NCBI GenBank assembly: GCA_019508105.1
Contig: JAEKMB010000177.1
Span: 1 to 5,188 of the forward strand
Length of the DNA: 5,188 nucleotides
Direction: 5' to 3'
DNA from: Alphaproteobacteria bacterium
GTDB taxonomy: Bacteria; Pseudomonadota; Alphaproteobacteria; Micropepsales; Micropepsaceae
Shown piece by piece: positions 1 through 5,188 of this stretch (positions are counted from its first letter, which is position 1; the number at the start of each line of letters is the position of its first letter). The notes below the pieces were generated by a model, which saw only the letters and a list, made by a program, of their open reading frames with translations, was not told the origin of the DNA and made no database searches. The position numbers and the translations under genes are program-made.

Positions 1-1692
1 GGCTATCGCTGGATCGCCTGGGAAGACTTCGCGGTACGCGATTCTGACGGCCGGCTGGTGGAAGTGCAGAGCGTCGGCCGCGACATCACCGATCGCAAGA
101 TCTTGGAAGACGCGCTGACCGAGGCGCGAGACAATGCCGAGGCGGCCAGCCGCGCCAAATCCGGCTTCCTGGCCACCATGAGCCATGAAATACGCACCCC
201 CATGAACGGCGTGCTGGGCATGGGTCGGCTGATCCTGGAAACGGATTTGCGCCCCGAACAGCGCAGCTATGCCGAGGCCATCACCCAGTCGGGCGAAGCG
301 CTGCTGACCCTGATCGACGACATTCTGGACTTCTCCAAGATCGAAGCGGGGATGTTGCAGCTCGACGAAGACGAAGTGGATTTGCGCTGCATGCTGTCCA
401 GCGTCTCGGAACTGCTCTGCCCGCGCGGCCATGCCAAGGGCGTGGAAATCACCGTGATCGTCGCGCCCGACGTGCCGCAGGTCATCCTGGCCGATGAAGG
501 GCGCCTGAGGCAGGTGGTCACCAACCTGATGGGCAATGCTGTCAAGTTCACCGAACGCGGCGGCGTCTGTGTCGAGGTCAAGAACCAAAGCGGCATGCTG
601 CGCTTTGAAGTGCGCGATACAGGCGTGGGCGTGCCGCCCGCCAAGCGCCAGAAAATCTTCCAGGAATTCGTTCAGGCCGATTCCAGCCATGCCCGCAAGT
701 TCGGCGGCACCGGGCTGGGTCTGGCCATTTCCAGGCGCCTGGTGCAGATGATGGGCGGCCAGATCGATGTCGATGCCGCCCCGGCCTCTTTTGGTGACTC
801 AGGCGGCTCCTGCTTCTGGTTCACCCTGCCCGCCAGGATCGTCACCCCGGCGCAGGTCAGCCGGCCGCTGGCCGGCATGCGCGTGGCGGTGATGACCACG
901 AACAAGGCGCTGCGCGAAGGCATGTATCTGCAGATCGCCGCGGCCGGCGGCACTCCTCCCGGTCCCGGCAGCGGCACCAATGCGGTGCTGATCGATGCCG
1001 GCACCGCCAATGTGCCCGACCTGACGGTGCAGCCCGATCCCTCCATCCCGGCGCTGGTGCTGCTGACCCCCAATGCGCGCGGCGCGCTGGAGGATATGCG
1101 CGGCCTTGGCTTTGCCGGCTACCTGGTCAAGCCGGTGCGCATGTCGTCGCTGGTGACCCGCCTGCTGCTGAGCCGGCGCGAAGGGGCGCCGATGCCGGAA
1201 GCGCCGGTGAATCAGGTTTTCGATGCGCCCGCCATCCCCGCACCGTTCCTGGAAGATCATCCGTCGCAAGCGCGTACGCCGGCCGCAGAAGGTTTGCGAA
1301 TCCTTCTGGCCGAGGACAATCCCGTTAACATGATGCTGATCCGCGAGCTGTTACGGCGCCGCGGCCACACCGTCACCGAAGTTACTACGGGCGACGACCT
1401 GGTGCAGGCGATGGGGAGCGCCCAGTACGACCTGGTCCTGACCGACATCCATATGCCCGGCATGGACGGCATTGCGGCGGCGCGCGCCATCCGCGCCGGC
1501 GAAGAAGCCAGCGGCCGGGCGCGCACGCCCATCGTGGCGCTGACGGCGGACACCTTGGACGACGGCAGCCACGGCTACCATGAGGCCGGCATGGACGCCG
1601 TCCTGATCAAGCCGGTGGATCCCGCTGCGCTGGAGGAAATGTTCCGGATGCTGTTTCCTCGCACAGAGGGTTCGCATATCGTCGCGGCATGA
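1..1692 (+). CDS. Hybrid sensor histidine kinase with tandem receiver domains (5' end missing)
   Basis: The frame is open from base 1, so the true start lies upstream; 563 residues are visible (numbered here from base 1). Residues 1-40 are the end of a PAS/PAC sensor module (GYRWIAWED, then VGRDITDRK). A HisKA dimerisation domain follows with the H-box [11 protein letters not shown], phosphoacceptor His62. The HATPase domain shows the N-box [10 protein letters not shown] (Asn179), G1 DTGVGVP (Asp206) and G2 FGGTGLGLA (235-240). A first receiver-like domain (about 291-385) keeps Asp332, Thr356 and Lys377, but its N-terminal acidic pair is Thr299-Thr300. The second receiver (about 433-550) is complete: Glu438-Asp439, Asp482, Thr515, Lys537. 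By family knowledge the protein autophosphorylates on His and passes phosphate to the terminal Asp. No membrane segment is visible, but the N-terminus is missing. No output domain or Hpt domain follows the last receiver, so an external phosphotransfer partner is likely. The signal sensed is unknown. The stop overlaps the next gene by four bases. Confidence 0.95.
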   Translation, partial: GYRWIAWEDFAVRDSDGRLVEVQSVGRDITDRKILEDALTEARDNAEAASRAKSGFLATMSHEIRTPMNGVLGMGRLILETDLRPEQRSYAEAITQSGEALLTLIDDILDFSKIEAGMLQLDEDEVDLRCMLSSVSELLCPRGHAKGVEITVIVAPDVPQVILADEGRLRQVVTNLMGNAVKFTERGGVCVEVKNQSGMLRFEVRDTGVGVPPAKRQKIFQEFVQADSSHARKFGGTGLGLAISRRLVQMMGGQIDVDAAPASFGDSGGSCFWFTLPARIVTPAQVSRPLAGMRVAVMTTNKALREGMYLQIAAAGGTPPGPGSGTNAVLIDAGTANVPDLTVQPDPSIPALVLLTPNARGALEDMRGLGFAGYLVKPVRMSSLVTRLLLSRREGAPMPEAPVNQVFDAPAIPAPFLEDHPSQARTPAAEGLRILLAEDNPVNMMLIRELLRRRGHTVTEVTTGDDLVQAMGSAQYDLVLTDIHMPGMDGIAAARAIRAGEEASGRARTPIVALTADTLDDGSHGYHEAGMDAVLIKPVDPAALEEMFRMLFPRTEGSHIVAA

Positions 1693-3017
1693 CCGCTTCG
1701 GCGCACAAGCGCTACCAATTCCGCGATTATCTGAACAAGCGCGTGCTGACCATGCTCGCGCTGGGCTTTTCCTCGGGCCTGCCCTTCGCGCTGGTCGGCA
1801 TTACTTTCAGCTATTGGCTGCGCGATGAGCATATCGCGCTTTCCGCCATCGGGTTTTTGTCCTGGGTCACTCTTGTTTATTCGGTGAAGTTTCTCTGGGC
1901 GCCCTTCCTGGACCGGCTGGATGTGCCGTTGCTGGGACTTCTGGGCCGCCGCCGCGGCTGGATGGCGCTGATGCAAATCATAATCGCCTTGAGTCTCATC
2001 GCCATGGCGATCAGCGGCACGCGTCATGGTCTGGGGCAATTGGGCATCTGTGCCCTGTTGGTCGCTTTCGCCTCCGCCACCCAGGACATCGCGATTGACG
2101 CCTGGCGTATTGAATCCGCGCGCAGCCCCGACGAGCTCGGCCTTCTGACCTCTGGCTATACGTTTGGCTATCGCGCTGCACTTCTGATGAGCGATGCGAT
2201 TATTCTGATCATCGCGGCACAAATTGGCTGGAGCGCGTCCTATATTCTCTATGGCTGCCTGATGGCACTTGGACTGGCCGCGACATTTCTGGCCTCCGAA
2301 CCGCTCCAAGCCGAGCGTGTTATGGCGGCGCGGGCAGCGAGCAAACCGCTATGGTCGAGGCGCGGATTGTTCGACGCCATCGCCGGTCCCCTCATCGCCT
2401 TTTTCAAGGCGCATGGCGCCAAGGCGCTGGTGATATTACTGGCGATCACGCTATTTCAACTGCCCAATTTCGTTAGTGGGCCGATGTATGCCCCCATGTA
2501 TGTGGATGTGGGCCTTACCAAAAGCGCCGTCGGCGTGATCCGGGGCAGTTTCGGTCTGGTGGGCGTTTATCTCGGCGTCGCCGTCGGCGGCTTTCTGCCG
2601 CTGCGCCTGGGTCTGACGCCGGCCCTTCTGTTGGGCGGGGCTGCGCAGATCGTCGGTACCATGCTCTACGCCATCGTGCCCTACGCGCACGACACAGCAA
2701 CCTTTTCGGTGATCATGATGCTGGACAATTTCGCGATTGCCGTCGCCGGCATTACCCTGATCGCGTACATGTCCTCGCTCACCACCCTGGGCTATACCGC
2801 GACGCAATATGCGCTGCTGTCCTCGGTCTATGCGCTGGGGGGCAAATTCCTGAAGGGCTTTTCGGGCCAAGTGGTGGATGCGATGACGCCGCATTTCGGG
2901 CTGATGAATGCCTATGCCGTGTTTTTCATCGGCTGTGGCCTGATTGGGGTTCCCTCGCTTGTGCTGTTCTTGATTCTGGAACGCCACCGTCGCCGGATTC
3001 TCATTAACCCCGCTTAA
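1689..3017 (+). CDS. ampG: AmpG-family muropeptide MFS permease
   Basis: This 442-residue, highly hydrophobic protein belongs to the major facilitator superfamily. AmpG-type motifs are visible: FSSGLPFAL (27-35), [10 protein letters not shown] (67-76), GRRRGWM (86-92), [14 protein letters not shown] (129-142) and [11 protein letters not shown] (369-379). About twelve membrane segments can be read by eye, split by a basic cytoplasmic loop near 205-225, with a basic tail ERHRRR at 431-436. AmpG carries anhydro-muropeptides (GlcNAc-anhydroMurNAc and its peptides) across the inner membrane for cell-wall recycling; in some bacteria this also feeds beta-lactamase induction. The length is shorter than E. 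coli AmpG (491 residues) but normal for many homologues. The ATG start lies in the ATGA overlap with the kinase stop. The nearest purine-rich stretch (1665-1670) is 18 bases away, too far for a ribosome site, so translational coupling is likely. Substrate is inferred from family; another solute in this MFS branch is possible. No beta-lactamase or ampR gene is in view. Confidence 0.85.
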   Translation: MTASAHKRYQFRDYLNKRVLTMLALGFSSGLPFALVGITFSYWLRDEHIALSAIGFLSWVTLVYSVKFLWAPFLDRLDVPLLGLLGRRRGWMALMQIIIALSLIAMAISGTRHGLGQLGICALLVAFASATQDIAIDAWRIESARSPDELGLLTSGYTFGYRAALLMSDAIILIIAAQIGWSASYILYGCLMALGLAATFLASEPLQAERVMAARAASKPLWSRRGLFDAIAGPLIAFFKAHGAKALVILLAITLFQLPNFVSGPMYAPMYVDVGLTKSAVGVIRGSFGLVGVYLGVAVGGFLPLRLGLTPALLLGGAAQIVGTMLYAIVPYAHDTATFSVIMMLDNFAIAVAGITLIAYMSSLTTLGYTATQYALLSSVYALGGKFLKGFSGQVVDAMTPHFGLMNAYAVFFIGCGLIGVPSLVLFLILERHRRRILINPA

Positions 3018-3031
3018 TCCCTTGTTTTTTC

Positions 3032-3092
3032 ACTGTCACAATCCATTGCCCCGGACCTGCGGGATGGGCTAAAATTGTTAAACTGTCGCAAT
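3032..3092 (+). repeat. Pair of 11-base direct repeats, possible PhoB half-sites
   Basis: ACTGTCACAAT (3032-3042) and ACTGTCGCAAT (3082-3092) match at 10 of 11 positions and start exactly 50 bases apart, upstream of olsB. Their core resembles the Pho-box half-site CTGTCAT. A full Pho box needs two half-sites 11 bases apart. The first copy has a partial partner, TTGTTTT at 3022-3028 (4 of 7), whereas the second has none. This is a candidate operator only; chance similarity is possible. Confidence 0.3.
3046..3075 (+). promoter_or_regulatory. Candidate sigma-70-type promoter for olsB
   Basis: TTGCCC (3046-3051, four of six to TTGACA) and TAAAAT (3070-3075, five of six to TATAAT) are separated by 18 bases. 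Transcription would start near 3082 and give a leader of about 85 bases. Promoters are hard to call by eye. A weaker alternative is TTGTTA (3075-3080) with TCTATC (3098-3103), 17 bases apart. Confidence 0.3.
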
Positions 3093-3113
3093 TGGGGTCT
3101 ATCCCCCTGACAG
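3083..3113 (+). promoter_or_regulatory. Dyad / possible 5' leader hairpin before olsB
   Basis: The outer arms are CTGTC (3083-3087) and GACAG (3109-3113). Inside them GGGG (3094-3097) and CCCC (3103-3106) enclose the loop TCTAT. Unpaired bases between the two stems are six on the left and two on the right. If transcription starts near 3082, the structure would form at the extreme 5' end of the mRNA, where it could stabilise the message. At DNA level it may instead be an operator. It has no following T-tract, so it is not an intrinsic terminator. Confidence 0.35.
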
Positions 3114-3156
3114 GAGCCAAGGTGTGCCGAGTCGTGGGGACTTGGGCGCACCGAAC

Positions 3157-3170
3157 AGGAAACGACCGTG
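3157..3170 (+). promoter_or_regulatory. Ribosome binding site and GTG start of olsB
   Basis: AGGAAA at 3157-3162 lies five bases before GTG at 3168. The reading frame is closed upstream by TGA at 3108-3110, and no better start falls between. This decides the olsB start as GTG. Confidence 0.6.
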
Positions 3171-4010
3171 GTCAATATCTACGAAGCCGGACCTTTCGAG
3201 GGACGCCTGGAGCAGTGGCCCGTGCTGGCCACCTCCGGCGCGCTGGAAGTGCGGCTGGCTGAGACCGAGCACGAGATCGAGCAGGCCCAGCGCCTGCGTT
3301 ACTCGGTTTTTTACGAAGAGATGAGCGCCATCCCCTCGCCCCGGATGCGCGAACAGCGGCGCGACTTCGACAAATATGACGATGTCTGCGACCACCTGTT
3401 GGTGGTGGACCGCGACGCCCATGACGAGGACGGCCAGCCGCTGGTGGTGGGGACCTACCGCCTGACGCGCGAGAAGGACGCCATGCGCGCCGGCGGCTTT
3501 TATACCGCCAGCGAATATGACCTGTCGGCGATGCTGAACGGGCTGGCGGCCGGGACAAGATATCTTGAGCTGGGCCGCTCCTGCGTGCTGAAAAGCTATC
3601 GCTCGCGCCCCGGCACCATGCAGCTTTTGTGGAAAGGCCTGATGGCCTATGTCGCGCGCTTCGACATTGACCTGATGTTCGGCTGCGCCTCGTTGCCCGG
3701 CACCGATGTGACCGAGATGGCGCTGCCGCTGTCCTACCTGCATCACTATCATCCCATGCCCGAGAACGTGCGGGTCAAGGCGCGGCCCGAATTGTTCGTG
3801 GACATGAACCGGCTGCCCAGGGAGGCCGTCGATCCGCGCGAGGCGCTGCGCAGCTTGCCGCCGCTGCTCAAGGGCTATGTCCGGGCCGGCTGCATGATCG
3901 GCAACGGCGCCGTGGTGGATCGCCAGTTCGGCACCACCGACGTCTTCATCTATTTCCCGATCGCGGACATGGATGCCCGCTACAAGAGCCGTTTCGGCCT
4001 CGTCAGATAA
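3168..4010 (+). CDS. olsB: OlsB-type L-ornithine N-alpha-acyltransferase
   Basis: This 280-residue protein has the GNAT-like fold of OlsB, which transfers a 3-hydroxyacyl chain from acyl carrier protein to the alpha-amino group of ornithine to give lyso-ornithine lipid. That is the first step of phosphorus-free ornithine membrane lipids, made at the cytoplasmic face of the inner membrane. Visible family motifs are VRLAETEHEIEQAQRLRYSV (28-47) followed by FYEEM, FDKYDDVCDHLLVVD (67-81), VGTYRL (94-99), the strong signature ELGRSCVLKSYRSR (134-147), GCASLPGTD (172-180), PPLLKGYVRAG (231-241) and DRQFGTTDVFIYF (251-263). Length fits the family. The start is GTG with a good AGGA site five bases away. 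OlsA, the second acyltransferase, is not in the window; the downstream neighbours are predicted periplasmic enzymes instead. In Sinorhizobium ornithine lipid synthesis is induced by phosphate limitation through PhoB, and CTGTC-type repeats lie upstream here. Acyl-acceptor specificity (ornithine rather than another amino acid) is inferred from homology. Confidence 0.85.
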   Translation: MVNIYEAGPFEGRLEQWPVLATSGALEVRLAETEHEIEQAQRLRYSVFYEEMSAIPSPRMREQRRDFDKYDDVCDHLLVVDRDAHDEDGQPLVVGTYRLTREKDAMRAGGFYTASEYDLSAMLNGLAAGTRYLELGRSCVLKSYRSRPGTMQLLWKGLMAYVARFDIDLMFGCASLPGTDVTEMALPLSYLHHYHPMPENVRVKARPELFVDMNRLPREAVDPREALRSLPPLLKGYVRAGCMIGNGAVVDRQFGTTDVFIYFPIADMDARYKSRFGLVR

Positions 4011-4019
4011 TCATTTTTT

Positions 4020-4026
4020 GGGGGGA
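4020..4026 (+). promoter_or_regulatory. G-run ribosome binding site of the RidA gene
   Basis: GGGGGGA immediately follows a run of six T. Five of these G can pair with the 16S tail CCUCC using one G:U pair. Two ATG codons follow in tandem (4029 and 4032); spacing favours the second, which would shorten the protein by one Met. Confidence 0.5.
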
Positions 4027-4028
4027 CC

Positions 4029-4475
4029 ATGATGCGCAAATGCACACTGGCGCTGGCCGTGACGCTTGCCTGCGCCGGACCGGCTTTTGCCGAAAAGACC
4101 CTGGTGGAATCCCCCGATGCGCCCAAGGCCATCGGGCCTTATTCCCAGGCGATCCAGAGCGGCAAGCTGGTGTTCGTCTCCGGCTCCCTGCCGTTCGATC
4201 CCGCCGGCAAGATTGATTACAGCAAGCAGGATGTGTCGGCCCAGACCAGGCGGGTGATCGACAATATCGCTCTGGAACTGAAGGCCGCCAAGCTCAGCCT
4301 GGACGATGTGGTCTCGGCCACCGTCTATGTCACCGATGTGGAGGATTTTCCGGCGGTGAATACGGTCTATGCCAGTTACTTCCATCCGCCCTATCCGGCG
4401 CGGGCCTTTGTCCAGGTCGCCAAGCTGCTGCGCGGCGCCAAGGTCGAGATTTCCGTCATCGCGGCCGCCAAGTGA
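4029..4475 (+). CDS. Secreted RidA/YjgF/UK114-family protein
   Basis: This 148-residue protein starts with a classical signal peptide: Lys/Arg near the start, a hydrophobic core ALAVTLACAG (8-17) and a likely cleavage after AFA (19-21), before EKT. The mature part is a full RidA domain: GPYSQA (36-41), LVFVSGSLPFDP (47-58), QTRRVIDNI (72-80), VVSATVYVTD (94-103) and PARAFVQVAKL (123-133). RidA proteins form trimers that hydrolyse reactive imines/enamines such as 2-aminoacrylate. The key Arg125 and Glu140, and the Tyr38 of the GPYSQ motif, are present, so deaminase chemistry is possible. The Cys usually two residues after the Arg in E. coli-type RidA is Phe127 here, which is not essential in the family. 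Export to the periplasm is inferred from the signal peptide and is unusual, because the classical substrates are cytosolic. The gene begins 18 bases after olsB and its stop overlaps the next start (GTGA), so all three are probably one operon. Physiological substrate unknown. Confidence 0.85.
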   Translation: MMRKCTLALAVTLACAGPAFAEKTLVESPDAPKAIGPYSQAIQSGKLVFVSGSLPFDPAGKIDYSKQDVSAQTRRVIDNIALELKAAKLSLDDVVSATVYVTDVEDFPAVNTVYASYFHPPYPARAFVQVAKLLRGAKVEISVIAAAK

Positions 4476-5188
4476 AGCGTCTGGCCGCCACAGGCCTGGC
4501 GCTTCTGCTGGCGATGCCTGCCGCAGCCGCGGATTTGCGCACCGAGGTTGGCGGTTATCGCGCCGCCCATGAAGCCGCCATCATCAGCCAGCTTGACGAG
4601 ATGGTTCGCCTCAAAAGCGTGGCGGCCGATCCCCAAGGGCTGGCGGCAACGGCCGCCTATCTGGAAGGTCAGTTGAAAGCGCGCGGCTTTGAGACCGCCT
4701 CCTGGTCCGCCGGCGGATCGCCGCCCGTCGTCTATGGCCTGCTCAAAAGCCCGGATGCCAAGCGCACGGCAATCTTCTATGCCCATTATGACGGCCAGCC
4801 GGTCACGCGGGCGGAATGGTCTTCCGAGCCCTTTGTGCCGGTGATGCGGGGCGGGCTTGCGGGCAAGGATGTGGATTGGAAAGCCGCCAAGCCGCCCTTC
4901 AATCCGGAATGGCGCCTGTTCGGGCGCGGGGCCGCGGACGACAAGAGCGCCATCCTTTCTTTTCTGACCGCTTTCGATGCCTTGAAAACGCTGCACCGCA
5001 AGCCCTCGGTGAACATCAAGGTGGTGTGGGAAGGCGAAGAGGAGGGCACCTCGGCGCATCTGGGCGCGATCCTCAAAAGCCATGCGGCGGAGCTTAAGTC
5101 CGATGTCTGGCTGATCGGTGACGGGCCGGTGCATCAGTCGCGCACCCCCACCATCTATTTCGGCGCTCGCGGCAGCCTGGGGCTGGAC
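4472..5188 (+). CDS. Secreted M20-family metallopeptidase/amidohydrolase (3' end missing)
   Basis: The visible 239 residues run off the window end; the C-terminal part, including the rest of the dimerisation and catalytic domains, is missing. The GTG start overlaps the RidA stop in GTGA and has no good ribosome site, pointing to translational coupling. A signal peptide is clear: MKRLAATGLALLLAMPAAAA, with cleavage likely after residue 20. M20 di-zinc motifs follow: YAHYDGQP (His105, catalytic Asp107), FGRGAADDKSA (bridging Asp156), EGEEEGTS (catalytic Glu190, metal-binding Glu191) and LIGDGP (metal-binding Asp217), by analogy with carnosinase-type enzymes. A stretch of roughly 20 residues (about 126-147) between PFVPV and the GRG motif is longer than in the simplest members. 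The family hydrolyses dipeptides, N-acyl-amino acids or related amides. A periplasmic location is inferred. The substrate cannot be told; dipeptidase is the default, N-acyl-amino-acid hydrolase the alternative suggested by olsB upstream. Confidence 0.9.
   Translation, partial: MKRLAATGLALLLAMPAAAADLRTEVGGYRAAHEAAIISQLDEMVRLKSVAADPQGLAATAAYLEGQLKARGFETASWSAGGSPPVVYGLLKSPDAKRTAIFYAHYDGQPVTRAEWSSEPFVPVMRGGLAGKDVDWKAAKPPFNPEWRLFGRGAADDKSAILSFLTAFDALKTLHRKPSVNIKVVWEGEEEGTSAHLGAILKSHAAELKSDVWLIGDGPVHQSRTPTIYFGARGSLGLD

Noticed and set aside
1575..2309. Long open frame on the - strand (244 codons) across the kinase-ampG junction
   Set aside because: It is antisense to two clear genes; its product is Gln/Arg/His-rich with no recognisable domain, as expected for a shadow frame in GC-rich DNA.
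3003..3030. Possible intrinsic terminator after ampG (ATTAA/TTAAT arms, then a T-run at 3025-3030)
   Set aside because: The stem is only five A-T pairs and is separated from the T-run by six bases; too weak to call a terminator.
3099..3752. Long open frame on the - strand (217 codons) opposite olsB
   Set aside because: olsB has strong family motifs on the + strand; the antisense product is low-complexity His/Gln/Gly-rich and matches no known family.
3168..4010. LuxI-type autoinducer synthase or generic GNAT acetyltransferase as identity of the gene
   Set aside because: The ELGRSCV signature, the FDKYDDVCDHLLVVD stretch and the C-terminal DRQFGTTDVF motif fit OlsB much better than LuxI or small GNAT enzymes.
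3986..4019. Possible terminator at the olsB end (GAGCCG / CGGCCTC stem with loop TTT, then six T)
   Set aside because: The stem has a bulge and lies inside the coding region, and the T-run begins 12 bases after it, so the geometry is wrong; the close downstream gene also argues for read-through.
4391..5134. Long open frame on the - strand (247 codons) opposite the RidA and M20 genes
   Set aside because: The + strand carries a signal peptide and all the M20 metal motifs expected in this stretch, so the antisense frame is a shadow.

Overview
The window looks like ordinary chromosomal DNA from an alphaproteobacterium. The DNA is fairly GC-rich and genes are packed end to end on the + strand. 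The gene types (PAS hybrid histidine kinase, short AmpG-type permease, OlsB-type ornithine acyltransferase, secreted RidA and M20 hydrolase) are all common in that class. A genus cannot be named from the sequence alone. No rRNA, tRNA, CRISPR array, insertion sequence or phage gene was seen.

Layout. Bases 1-1692 hold the 3' part of a hybrid sensor histidine kinase, with the end of a PAS domain, HisKA, HATPase, a degenerate receiver and an intact receiver. Its stop codon overlaps the start of an ampG-like muropeptide permease (1689-3017) in an ATGA junction, so the two are probably cotranslated. A 150-base intergenic region (3018-3167) follows. It holds a possible promoter, two nearly identical 11-base direct repeats resembling Pho-box half-sites, and a dyad/hairpin. 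It leads into a second unit: olsB (GTG start at 3168), a secreted RidA-family protein 18 bases downstream (4029-4475), and a secreted M20 metallohydrolase starting in a GTGA overlap (4472) that runs off the window end.

How the genes may work together. The first unit pairs a signalling kinase with an inner-membrane importer of cell-wall turnover products. The second pairs an enzyme that makes N-acyl-ornithine (first step of ornithine membrane lipids) with two predicted periplasmic enzymes, an imine/enamine deaminase-fold protein and a di-zinc amidohydrolase. The most interesting points are the possible phosphate-starvation control of olsB and the possible link between an N-acyl-amino-acid maker and a hydrolase from a superfamily that includes N-acyl-amino-acid hydrolases. 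Both are hypotheses. No clearly novel system is evident.
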